64,000 nt of DNA from positions 28,516,871-28,580,870 of the forward strand of contig OZ025243.1 in the NCBI GenBank assembly GCA_964019155.1. The letters are read 5' to 3'. Both the position numbers and the translations under genes were made by a program. This stretch comes from Osedax fenrisi. Its lineage: Eukaryota > Annelida > Polychaeta > Sabellida > Siboglinidae. Below, one piece after another: positions 25,429-36,425 of the stretch. The first letter of the stretch is position 1, and each line of letters starts with the position of its first letter. Below the pieces are notes generated by a model. That model made no database searches. It had not been told where the DNA came from and worked only from the letters and a program-made list of their open reading frames with translations.

Positions 25429-27639
25429 AATAGTAAAGCTAAATGGAGACTATATCAAATAAAGTTATCTGAAACCATATCGGATTACATCTATAATATT
25501 GAAGCTAGAGCACTATCTAACAATAACCTTAAATCATTTTATTCTTATGTTAATAGACAAATATCTACGCGTAGCAATATGACTCCTCTAATGTCAAATA
25601 ATAATACACTGTTAACCCTAGATCGAGATAAAGCTGAATGTTTATCGAAACAGTTTAAATCTGTATTTACTAAGGACAGCTATACATTTATTAGTAATTC
25701 ATCCATAGTTTCTAATAATGTATTTAACACCTTCCCTATAAGCCCCGAGACTGTAAGAAAATAGCTATGCCTCATGCCCAATAAGTATAGTATACCACCA
25801 GACGGACTACCAAAGGGTATCCTAAAATATTTATCATATGAGTTATGTATTCCTCTTTCCTTAATATTCAATCATTCACTAACTAACCAATACTGCCCAA
25901 ATATGTGGAAACAGAGTATAATTACTCCCATATTTAAAAAAGGTGATACATCTTTACCATCGAACTATAGACCTATAAGTATTCTACCCTCCACATTAAT
26001 TCTTTTTTAAAAGATTCTTTGTAGATACTTGGTTCACTTTCTCAGAGAAAACGGCTACATATCACAATGCCAATATGGATTTCTATCGGGAAAATCAACC
26101 ACTCTGCAGTTGATCCAATACTATAGGAATCTAGCCCGAGTCATGGACAACAACTATACTTTGCATACTACATACATCGATTTCGCAAAGTCATTCGACA
26201 CAGTATCACATGCTAAGCTATTATCTAAGATTGAAGCTCTAGGAATAACTGGTAATGTACTACACTGGATACAATCATATCTTCATAATAGACACCAGTG
26301 TGTTAAGGTTGGTATGAATGTATCTGATAATATTATGGCAACATCAGGGGTTCCGCAAGGTTCTTGTTTAGGACCAATTTTATTTATAATCTACATAAAT
26401 GACCTTCCCAATATATTCTCACCTCAGATGATATGTACCCTTTTTGCTGAAGATGCAAAAATTTCTCTTATCCATAAATATGAATTTGAAATGGACTATA
26501 TGCATAATGCACTAACCAAATTAAATGATTGGTCAAAATTATCAGGTTTTAATTTAGCAATCCATAAATGCTCTATAATGTCTAGTAAGGGTAATGAAAT
26601 ATCCTCATACTTGATTAACGGTGTTTAATTAGGCTATTATAATACGTACACCGATCTAGGTGTAATTATCAACCATAATCTATCTTTTATTGATCATATT
26701 GATAATATTATCCGTAATGCATACAGAATGATTAATATAATCTTTCGAGTATTTAGATGTAACAAACATGTACCATTGACACTAGCATATATAAGTTATG
26801 TAAGACCTGTCCTTGAATACGCATCCAGTCTCTGGAATTCATCCATTCCTTTCAGAACAAATGGTAATTCCACCAAACTCGAATTGGTTCAGAGACTATT
26901 TACTTGTAAGCTTTTCTTTAGGTGCAATTTAGGTTCATTAGAATACCCTGCTAGATTACTATTTTTAAAGCTAAAATCACTTTCTTCCCGTAGGCATGTT
27001 GCAGATATGGTGCTGACTTACAAAATAGTCAATGGTCTCGTTGATGTGGATGTAAATGATTTCTTGTGGACCTACACGAATCATCTTAGAGGGCCTTCGG
27101 TGAAAATTAAAAGAGATATCTCTAAAAATAACCGATCACACAACTTCTTCAGCAATCGGGTCTCGGCTACATGGAATAATCTGTCTGCTCATCTAACCGT
27201 AATGCAATCTCTTCCATTATTTAAATCGGGTATTTCTGCGATACTGTCTGGTAGTTGATGAACATGTTCATCCTACCTTGTACATTTATTTATATATTTT
27301 TATTTATTACCTTATTTACTGTTTGTCCTCGTGTGTTATGTTAGGTCAGTGGGGTTGTGACGGGTGTCGGGGAGTAAGGATGCCAGCGTGGAATCTACTG
27401 GTCAAATTTTCCTCCCCACGGCATAGGAAATGATTCACCCTTTCCTAAAAGCTGAGATCTGTCGCGGCCTTGTTGGCATATAATTAGCATATACGAGCTA
27501 ATCAATGGCATATGTAAATCAATAATGTTAATACTTTTATTTTTGTTCGTACTATTAGTTTTATCTCCTGTTTTATGTCATTTTGAATATCTATTTTCTA
27601 TATTCAATATATTATGTTATTATTATATATTATTATTAT
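25429..27639 (+). mobile_element. Jockey/CR1-like LINE, 5'-truncated, recently dead
   Basis: Only stops at about 25762 and 26008, plus breaks near 26626, interrupt one long RT frame. In order it shows the linker SKAKWRLYQIKLSETISDYI, then LPKGILKYLSYELCIPLSLI, IFKKGDTSLPSNYRPISILP and QCQYGFLSGKSTTLQLIQYY. IDFAKSFDTVSHAKLL and ATSGVPQGSCLGPILFIIY, then NDLP, follow. LFAEDAK stands where the catalytic FADD should be: the first Asp codon is now Glu. The C-terminal domain follows, with SYVRPVLEYASSLWNSS, LFFRCNLGSLEYPARLLFL, VADMVLTYKIVNGLVDVD, HLRGPSV and SNRVSATWNNLS, ending at 27258. A 3' UTR of about 380 bp ends in TAT repeats. The endonuclease is missing. Confidence 0.94.
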
Positions 27640-27767
27640 AAAATATCACCCTTCAATATGATATTATTTTCGTTTAAATACAGCTATGTGTCTTATAATG
27701 TGGGTCATACAATATGGGACCCATACTTTATGTCCTACACTATGGAACCTATAACGTGGGGCTTACA
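27640..27767 (+). repeat. Right 128-bp direct repeat flanking a LINE
   Basis: Second copy of the 25301-25428 sequence. It continues rightwards into related degenerate units (CACTATGGGGCCTATAAT, then GGGGTACCTACACTAG) to about 27800, so the target was itself a degenerate short tandem array. Confidence 0.95.
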
Positions 27768-27804
27768 CTATGGGGCCTATAATGGGGTACCTACACTAGT
27801 GTAA

Positions 27805-28589
27805 CGTACTATGGTACATATATTAATATCCTAATACATATTTCAAATACAAAATATTATAACAAATATCTATTTATATGTATATATATATATATTCTTA
27901 CAGCTTAAAATAATAATAATGATACACACACTTAAATTATAATGTGTACTATTATTAGATATGCACACATATACATTTAGTATAACTATTAATAATTTAA
28001 TTACATGTTATTCAAATTATTTATTTGTATGTACTTAGTAAACTTTATTAAATACGGGTTTAATTGTTTTCATATCTTATTATCGTAATTATAATAACAC
28101 TAATACTAATAATAATAATATTTCACATACTCATAATAAGAATAATAATAAGAATAGTATTATAATATTAATACTACTAAAGTAGTTAAATATATTATTA
28201 TAATAAATAATAACAATAAATATAATGATAATATTATTTGATCACTAAGTTAAATTAAAAATTAAAATAAATATACGAAATGATATACTATGTTAAATTA
28301 ACCTTCTATACCTTAACACCAAATTAAATTATTCAGATATTGCAAAGTTTATATTAATAATACCTATTAACTATAATAATTATTAATAAAATATTAATAA
28401 ACTCTATAGAGTATTTATAAATACATCACATGTGAGTTATAAGTTATAATCAAAGCATATAAAATTGGTAAATTCTTAAATTAAATTAAAATTATAAAAA
28501 AAGTAAATTCAGATAATTGTATTTAAGTTCAACAACATAAGTATTATCTATTATCTGTAGATGTTATTGATACTCTTAATAATATAATT
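27805..28589. other. AT-rich intergenic DNA, no gene seen
   Basis: Low-complexity AAT/TAT-rich sequence. Nothing supported. Confidence 0.5.
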
Positions 28590-28745
28590 GAAATATGTAT
28601 ATATTATGATATATATAAATAAATGATCGACTATAGTTAAAACCATGATCGGTTTCGATGGGATATTGGATCCATATGGTTATAAGTGAAAAATGCATCC
28701 AAGTTACAGAATGGGATGAAATTACTCCACCAAAATAAATATAAT
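28590..28745 (+). mobile_element. SINE family 1 copy, head missing
   Basis: It matches the body of the 11886 copy from ATAAATAAATGATC through GATATTGGATCCATATGGTT, ATAAGTGAAAA and GATGAAATTACTCCACCAAA, with an AATAAT tail. The tRNA-like head is absent. Confidence 0.82.
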
Positions 28746-28805
28746 AATAACAATACCCACTTAAATCTATGATTAAATAATTATCTTAAATATATATATA
28801 TATAT

Positions 28806-29101
28806 AATAATACTATTTATTTATTGAATCACACATATAATAATATCGGATACAAATGACCCCTCAAGAAGTAACTGACTTGTACATGTTATAAATAACT
28901 GTTATAATCTAGAGGGGCCAAGATGATACAAAAAAAATTCTAACAATTTGTTTCTTGTGTTTCATTTATCGTTTATTAAATTCTTTATAAACAAAATAGA
29001 AAAACAAGAACTGCCTGGAGTCGTACCCGGGACCTGTGACTTACTATAATACCAAACATATATACACTTTTTGGTTGTCCCACTGAGAGACACTAGACCC
29101 C

Positions 29102-29105
<4 letters not shown>
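28806..29105 (-). mobile_element. SINE family 2 copy with tRNA-like head
   Basis: On the minus strand the head reads GTCTCTCAGTGGGAC (A-box-like, near 29095-29080), then CCGGGTACGACTCCAG (B-box-like, near 29026-29010). The body landmarks follow: TAAACGATAAATGAAACAC, TTATAACATGTACAAGTC, CTTCTTGAGGGGTC and TTGTATCCG. The tail is AATAAATAAATAGT. The body also occurs at 11112-11335. A TA tract (about 29108-29148) precedes the head. Confidence 0.82.
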
Positions 29106-29150
<45 letters not shown>

Positions 29151-29629
29151 AAACTTGATAACATATACTTTTTAAAATACTTTGACTATGAAAACATATT
29201 TGTTTAAGTTGTAGATATACCTAATAAGCTGTAAAGAGAAACCTATATTTTTACATATAGTTTTTAATATTACCTTTTAATAAAATAATATTAATTATTT
29301 ATAAATCATCATTGTTACAAATAATATCATTAAAAACCAGTTACTTTATAAAATATTAATAAATACTAGGTTTCAATTAACACAACCCTTTAATTGTATT
29401 TCATAGGAAACTAAAGGGTTCGTCGAACCCATTTAATACCTTAAATTTGCATATATAAAGGGTTTTTCTTTATCAGTTAATATAATAGCTTTCAAAACCC
29501 TTTACTTTTTTAAATTATAATAAATAAAAGATTTCAATTAATTAAACCCTTTAATCGTATTTGTTGATACCAAAGGGTTTACGAAATGCATAGTAGTTAT
29601 TCGTATACTTATTATACATATTCATTTTT

Positions 29630-30860
29630 AGCTAAATTAATATAGCCACATATACAAGAACGAAGCTCAAGAAACGTACATCTATATCTACTAGAAGCCA
29701 TCCCATTGAGCTTCAGTCATCGTGAACACTTGAGAGATATTCGTATCGCAGGTCCAAATGAATGGAACAAGCTTACCTTTAATCTTCATGAAATAAGTAG
29801 GGGAGATAGCTCTAATATCGACATACACGTAATATCGACACCCTAGATATCTCCTAAAATAAGTAATCTCCTAATAATATCCAATCAAAAAATAATTAAT
29901 GTATGAAATGTTAATCAATATAATTCTAATTCATATAATTATAATTTTTTTTTTAATATTTATATTTTTTTTATTATAAACAAAAAACTGATTTTTTCGT
30001 TACAACTCTAAAATTATGAAATTTTTGAAGTACAATATCGCTTCCCAATAATTTAAAAATTTATATATTTTAAATATTTTATACATCGTATAGATCTAAT
30101 TATATTTTACAATGTGCCGAAAATATTTTGTATTTTTCATAATTTCTTACAAAATTATTGACGTTTACCTAAGCAACATACATTTTCATAATACCGACAC
30201 CCTAATTTCACGTAATATCGACACCCTTTAACCAATCAGCGTTATTTGTTTATAATGTGCATGCGTGCGTTATGGTAATATTCATAAATTAATAGACATA
30301 ACTAATAATATACACATATATTTGGAATTGATTCTACTTGGAATTAAATAATCTTTCAGAAACTATATAAAACTATAATTTACGTACAATATTCGTAAGT
30401 AATTTCAAACTTAATATTTATAATATTTTCGAAAATTAATTTTAGTAAAATAACGTATGAATTGCGTGTGTTAACTAAAAGTAACGCGCATTTAATTCTG
30501 ATTGGATAATGGATATTAAATAATATATGGTATATCTAAATATCGATATATTTAGGGTGTCGATATTATGTGCAAAGGTGTCGGTATTCGAGGCAGTGCC
30601 TGTAATATCGACACCCCTATTATCTCAGAGTTAAATAAACTACATTACATTTTAAAATAGCTATTATATATATACCTAGTTAATACTTATAAATAAAATT
30701 TGGAAATATTTAATTGAGAAATAATAAAGATATGGTATTTTATTGTTAATTTATTGTTAATTTATTGGTGTCGGTATTCAAATACTATCCCCTACTACGC
30801 TTAGTTTTAAAGCTAAGCTAACAACTTATTTATACAGTAACGACTGAACTTTATTAATTA
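29630..30860 (+). mobile_element. LINE C-terminal relic split by a transposon
   Basis: The left part reads PLSFSHREHLRDIRIAGPNE, then WNKLTFNLHEIS up to 29797, the GPxxWNxL tail of CR1-like ORFs. The right part at 30795-30845 reads TLSFKAKLTTYLYSND and stop, the usual final helix. The intervening 29800-30792 is a DNA transposon. With that element and one TA removed, the two parts join in frame. The tail is AAATAATAATAAT near 30925. Confidence 0.82.
29800..30792 (+). mobile_element. 993-bp TA-targeting transposon with GTCGATATT words
   Basis: Terminal inverted repeats start GGGGAGATAGCTCTAATATC at the left and, reversed, GGGGATAGTATTTGAATACC at the right, each preceded by the dinucleotide TA. 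Inside, TAATATCGACACCC or its reverse complement occurs at about 29815, 29830, 30185, 30205, 30550, 30570, 30605 and 30766, clustered at the ends and in the middle. There is no transposase frame. Its insertion point splits a LINE frame exactly. A damaged reverse-oriented copy lies at 11078-11806. The TA target is as in Tc1/mariner-type elements, but no superfamily can be assigned from the ends alone. Confidence 0.88.
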
Positions 30861-31670
30861 TTAATTATCATAATGTATAGAGTATAAACTATTATTAATA
30901 CATATTATATTTAAACGGTGTTAAAATAATAATAATTACAATAATAGACACAATTATTATTCCAACATTATTAATTATTATAAGTAAACATATTATTTTA
31001 TATAATTTGCTCTGTTTTAAATTCTTTATTTAATTATACATTATTAAAAATTAATAATCAATTATTATTTTAATTTTATATTTAAGTTAATATTCGTAGT
31101 TATATAAATAAAGTGTTATTTTAAAATTGAAATTGTATTGAATATTCATTATTTTGTTTCCATTTTTTTAATTACCTAACTCTAATTAGGTAAACCAGAC
31201 CTAGTATTACATTGACAAATAGATGATACAATTGGAAATCATATTTAATTAGTTTCTCAAGAATGGATATTTAACAATTTTACATTCATTAAATATTATG
31301 TATACCATAATATCTTAAACATTATAATGTTATTAATATATGATATATTAATTCTGATAATTAAAATTAAAATACAACTGATACATAATTCTATAATATT
31401 TTATAAAATTCTATCATTTATGAAAACCCTTTATTAGATATTCTCGGGAAACCCTTTAATTAAAAAATGCGTAACTAGAGGGTTTGGAATGTATTCTACT
31501 AAACCCTGTGGTTCAAAGAACTGCATAACTAAAGGTTTCAAACCCTTTACTAAATAGTCGACCCTAATCCTTTAGTTTCAAAAAAGACTCAACTAAAGAT
31601 TACCAAACCCGTTGTTTAAACGGACATCGATTAAAGTGTTTAATTCACGAAAACTAAAGGTTTTTTTTAA

Positions 31671-31981
31671 TAGTGATGTCGAAATTAATCAAACTCTTAT
31701 TTTTATTACGAACTATTAAATATGTATTCATCAGAACATCGCGATCTACTGCGCGATACACAATTAAAGATATGTAATAATGCTATTAAAACACAATGTA
31801 ACCATACCTATAATAAATATAATAAGAAGTTAATCTATAGAATAAGATGTATAATTAGTATTATAATTTATTATAATGCATACACCGATGAATATAGTTT
31901 TAATATATGGCAAATATAATGTAATATATAATATAATCATATCTAAATAACAACATGTTAAAACTGTCGTTAATTTAAGAA

Positions 31982-32024
<43 letters not shown>

Positions 32025-32298
32025 TTACCTATATGTGTTATATGATTTCATATATGAAATCATATAACTATTAATATTATTTAGCTAATGATGCTGTCTT
32101 TAGAGTTATGTAATGAAACATAAACATTACACATTCTTACATACACACATACACGCCCATAACACAAAGAAACTACGATATTGTGTATATGTAACGGGTG
32201 ATTAATGATTTATTAATATTTCGTGAGATAATTGGATGACAATAGATTACACGACATATGTGAAATATTTACAGTTGTTTAAAGTATATTATATTATA

Positions 32299-32362
<64 letters not shown>

Positions 32363-32519
32363 TATAATATAACATACATACTTAATTATAATATTAGCAA
32401 TACTTACGTACGGTAGTTGTATACAACTGCACATGTGTATTAGTTATATAACACCTATAGGTGTACAAAAGTAATACACGCCTATATGCGTATATATATA
32501 TAGATTAATATAGAAATAG

Positions 32520-32561
<42 letters not shown>

Positions 32562-33004
32562 TCAATTGAAAATAATATAGAAATAGTAATAAATAAATAT
32601 AGTTCACTGATGTATGTCATTAAATAGATGGTGTCAATATACTGTATATACAATATTCTGATATTTTATGAGTTTTCTAATAAATCCAATTACCGCTATC
32701 ATTCTTATTTAGTTACATTATATTTATATGATTCTTACTTATTTAAATGCAGTTATATTACATATTAAAGTCTTCGAAATTAACTAATAAGTGACGAATA
32801 GTCTTTAAATATGAGGTAAATATGCAATAAATAATGCACATTTAGCAAAGTTGCTATTTGTTTTCAAGCAGTACGTATTTTATATTTACATTTAATTAAC
32901 TATTCATTAATTATCATTTAATATCACATTCGAATGACACTTAAATAATTATGATTAATTATAACCTAATGATTTACTAATCAACTTATATCAGTTGTAT
33001 ACCT

Positions 33005-33056
<52 letters not shown>

Positions 33057-33111
33057 TATATACTTTTGTATTAGAATAATTTATTATTTCTCCTTTTATA
33101 ATAATATTAAC

Positions 33112-33144
<33 letters not shown>
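31671..33144. other. AT-rich intergenic DNA with several long (TA)n tracts
   Basis: TA tracts lie at about 31995-32020, 32299-32361, 32527-32556, 33008-33051 and 33115-33143. A CA run is at 31983-31996. The 65-codon frame at 31722-31919 resembles no family I know. No gene is supported. Confidence 0.5.
32037..32068. repeat. Perfect 32-bp palindrome
   Basis: GTTATATGATTTCATA is followed at once by its exact reverse complement, with no spacer. It lies between a TA tract and unique DNA. Confidence 0.95.
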
Positions 33145-33145
<1 letters not shown>

Positions 33146-33409
33146 AAGATTTTCCAAAGCAAAGATATTGCAATCCCTATCTATCTCTAGTACCTTTAAA
33201 AATGTAAATTTAAAATGAATCTGATCATTAACACTAGATGGCGAAATAGTATATGAAATATTATAACATGTGATATTTTAATTAAGAAATTAAGAAATTA
33301 CTATATATATAGAAAATTCTTATTATCTGATTAATACCGCTAGATGGCCATATCGAATTGTTAGGTTACACAAATATACACAAGTTCAATATCTTTCCTT
33401 TGGAAAATC

Positions 33410-33412
<3 letters not shown>
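33145..33412. mobile_element. 268-bp MITE inserted in a TA tract
   Basis: The left end AAAGATTTTCCAAAGCAAAG and the right end, reversed, AAAGATTTTCCAAAGGAAAG pair over 26 bp with one mismatch (both continuing ATATTG). Each end abuts a TA tract (33115-33143 and 33413-33455), as expected if the element landed inside one microsatellite. The internal pair ACTAGATGGCG and GCTAGATGGCC is noticeable. No coding frame is present. Confidence 0.87.
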
Positions 33413-33459
<47 letters not shown>

Positions 33460-33760
33460 GTGTATGTGTTATTGAGTGCATATAACTTTATTTTAATAAA
33501 TTAAACACGGGTCATATACCTAGAAAATGCATATATAATACAATATAATTATAGTATATATATATATATATAGATACTATGATTATAGATTATGCCATCT
33601 ATAGTTGAATATTATAGTATCGGTATTATCAAAATACAAATTATTCACACATTAATGCATTATTATAATTAGCAATTAAATACAATTATTACAAACTAAA
33701 AACATTTAAATAACTTCTACTTAGAATTTTTCTGATGTAACATTAGGAATGTATTAATTA

Positions 33761-33804
<44 letters not shown>

Positions 33805-34250
33805 TTATATATAAATACATAAATGTTTGTATACGTAAAATAACCATAATAAATATAATAAATTAATAAATAAGTTATGAGTTATATCATAACATATAAG
33901 TTTAAGAATGTAACACTTAACTCAATTATATAATCTGATGTACTTAGTTCATGGAATAATACTTCCCTACAGGGGTCTCTCACAATTGTGTAGGGGTCGC
34001 TTTCCAATGCTCATTCTTTTAAGTTATATTTATGAATATATTTAGGAATAAAAAATCACACTAGGTAACATATACTACTTATCCAAGTAATGATAATATT
34101 TCGCATTATTGCATAACAAGTATTTATTTACTATCTTTTGGTTTTACAAATAATTAATAATAATCCCATATTATTCTTTGAGTGGATAATATATTTTTAA
34201 TTCTAAACACTTTTATCTATAGATGAAGAATCACCATACTGAATAATATG

Positions 34251-34288
<38 letters not shown>

Positions 34289-34635
34289 AATTATTTAAAC
34301 CAACATATCATATTGCTTAGTTATATATTAGTAATAGAAACTTAGTTTTCATCATATAAATAATAATTTAAAACATATTATTTTACATATTACATATATT
34401 TACATAATTAAAATCGTATAGTTTGATACGAAGGTACATTATAAATAACACACAATACTGACAATTGAGCCTATATGTAGATAAGCCTATCTAAGATATG
34501 CATTACATGCGCCGTACCTTCACGTTTGTTTACGAAATCGAATTATACAATTTTGTATACGATTTCGAATAATGTTCACATCTTCACTTAAAACAATCGT
34601 TACCTATATTATACATATGTCTATTATAGTATAGG
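33413..34635. other. AT-rich intergenic DNA, no gene seen
   Basis: TA tracts at about 33413-33455, 33764-33800 and 34255-34285. An imperfect inverted repeat around ACGAAATCGAATTATACAA lies near 34530-34570. Nothing coding. Confidence 0.5.
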
Positions 34636-34643
34636 TGTGTACT
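34636..34643 (+). repeat. 8-bp target site duplication, left (TGTGTACT)
   Basis: Identical to 37196-37203 and directly next to the CAGGGCCGG terminus. Confidence 0.93.
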
Positions 34644-34860
34644 CAGGGCCGGTTTAAGCATACTATGGGCCCCGGGCAAAAAAAACGTATGGGCCCCAAA
34701 TTTCATAATATATTATATGGGCAATTCTAGAAATAACTAATATATATAACTATTTAATTTATATATAAAGAAATGATGTATTATTATTCTATTATGAGTA
34801 ATCAAATTATGTAAAAATCTTTAAAACATTTTGTTTTTTCATATATATATACATGTATCG

Positions 34861-34922
34861 TGTGAAGGAGACCCACTTTAAGATGCATATAATATATATA
34901 GGGGGGGGGGGGTCTCCTTCAC
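34861..34922. repeat. Short inverted repeat around a poly-G run
   Basis: GTGAAGGAGACCC and its reverse complement GGGTCTCCTTCAC are separated by about 36 bp that include a run of 13 or more G on the plus strand. Confidence 0.9.
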
Positions 34923-35293
34923 GCTATGGGTGTAAATAAATATTACGATACCCACTTAAAATCATTGCAATGTAATATTTTATAATTTACAAATTTATTA
35001 ATAAAAATTATATAAGTTAATTAATTATTTTATAATTAATTAAAATAATATGATTTCATATTTTATTTGATTTCATCTTCTAAATCAGTAGTATTTATTC
35101 AGTATCAATTTAATTAATTAGCTTTGATTCTAAAGATAATGTTACAGACTTGAATGTATTTATTGTGTCAGATAATTTCATAGAAAATTATTTATAAGTT
35201 TAAGTTTAGAGAATCTTCTCTCTTAATGTTAAGTGTAATGATTTACCATTAAATATATTAGGATGAAAATGTCTACAATTGGATATATCTAGC

Positions 35294-35339
<46 letters not shown>

Positions 35340-35500
35340 TTTGTATATTCCATTACTTTGAGGTGTATATCAATATGGTATAATATATGTTTAATACTGA
35401 ATTATCTTATATATCCTACTAATTAGTATTCAAGTATTTAAGTAATTACAATATTGTAAGTTTTTTAATTTGATCAGATATATAGCTAGAAGTGGACGAA

Positions 35501-35866
35501 TATATTGATTTATGGATTATAGATAGTATACGTAATTTACACCTGAGGAAAAGGGTAGCCACATAGGGATGATTGATGAGATGTTGTATTAGTGTGATCC
35601 AGTTGTGGTATACATTAAGTAGTATATTGATTTATGGATTATAGATAGTATACGTAATTTACACCTGAGGAAAAGGGTAGCCACATAGGGATGATTGATG
35701 AGATGTTGTATTAGGGTGATCCAGTTGTGGTATACATTAAGTAGTATATTGATTTATGGATTATAGATAGTATACGTAATTTACACCTGAGGAAAAGGGT
35801 AGCCACATAGGGATGATTGATGAGATGTTGTATTAGGGTGATCCAGTTGTGGTATACATTAAGTAG
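35501..35866. repeat. 122-bp satellite-like repeat, three copies
   Basis: Units start TATATTGATTTATGGATTAT at 35501, 35623 and 35745 and are nearly identical; one T/G change near ATTAGTGTGATCC separates unit 1 from units 2 and 3. They lie inside the hAT-like element, so they may be a subterminal array of that transposon. Confidence 0.95.
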
Positions 35867-35935
35867 TATACGTATTGAAGAATGTGTGTGTGTATAGGTA
35901 TAGTGTATATATAGGTATAGTGTATATAATAATAA

Positions 35936-36425
35936 TAATAATAATAATAATCAGAATTTAGGTATGACCATGGTAAACGAAGAAGCACTATGCTTATCTA
36001 GTCGTTTACCTATTTCACTTTCCTATAGGAAAATTATGAAGAGAAAATTATAGTACAAGTAAAATAAAAATAAATAAAATAAAAATAAAATGTTAAGAGT
36101 TAAAGTTAGTAAAAGAAATATATATGTATATAAAATATATACCCAAAATATATAGGTTAAAAAACAAAAATATAAATAAAATTTAATTATTTAGTAATCT
36201 ATTAGAATAATACACTTATAAAAATACGATATATTTAATTATTAAAATTATAACCAGTAGCCAACAGTAATTTAAATTAATGAGGGTATATGGTGTATCA
36301 ACTTCAGGGGTATGGGTTCGTCAGGTCCAATGCCTTAGGGATCCTATTTGTGCCAATAATAAGAAAACTGGCAATACTTTCCTCTCAGTAAAAGTAGTAA
36401 ACCTATATCCCTTCCCCCGACACTA
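35936..36425 (-). repeat. Interspersed repeat family, copy 1
   Basis: It shares about 480 bp with 53350-53838. Landmarks are TATGACCATGGTAAACGAAG, ATGCTTATCTAGTCGTTTAC, TAGCCAACAGTAATTTAAA, TATGGGTTCGTCAGGTCC and CCCTTCCCCCGACAC. On the minus strand it would start GTGTCGGGGGAAGGG and end in ATT repeats, as a retroposon tail would. The family is unidentified. Confidence 0.8.

Larger units (their letters stand above)
29340..31670. mobile_element. Composite element rich in the word AAACCCTTTA, with nested insertions
   Basis: At 29360-29590 and again at 31415-31665 the word AACCCTTTA or its reverse complement TAAAGGGTT occurs many times in both orientations. The outer ends can be partly paired (left ATCATTAAAAACCAGTTACT; right, reversed, ATCACTATTAAAAAAAACCT). 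Between the two halves lie a LINE C-terminal relic and the 993-bp transposon at 29800-30792. I infer one older element later invaded; the outer ends are uncertain and two separate elements are possible. Confidence 0.5.

Noticed and set aside
29360..31665. Interstitial telomere because of AAACCCT-like motifs
   Set aside because: The words are scattered, spaced irregularly and in both orientations, not a head-to-tail array.
31722..31919. 65-codon open frame
   Set aside because: No recognisable motif, no splice signals, AT-rich surroundings.
35501..35866. CRISPR-like array
   Set aside because: The three 122-bp units are contiguous full repeats with no unique spacers, in a eukaryotic transposon.
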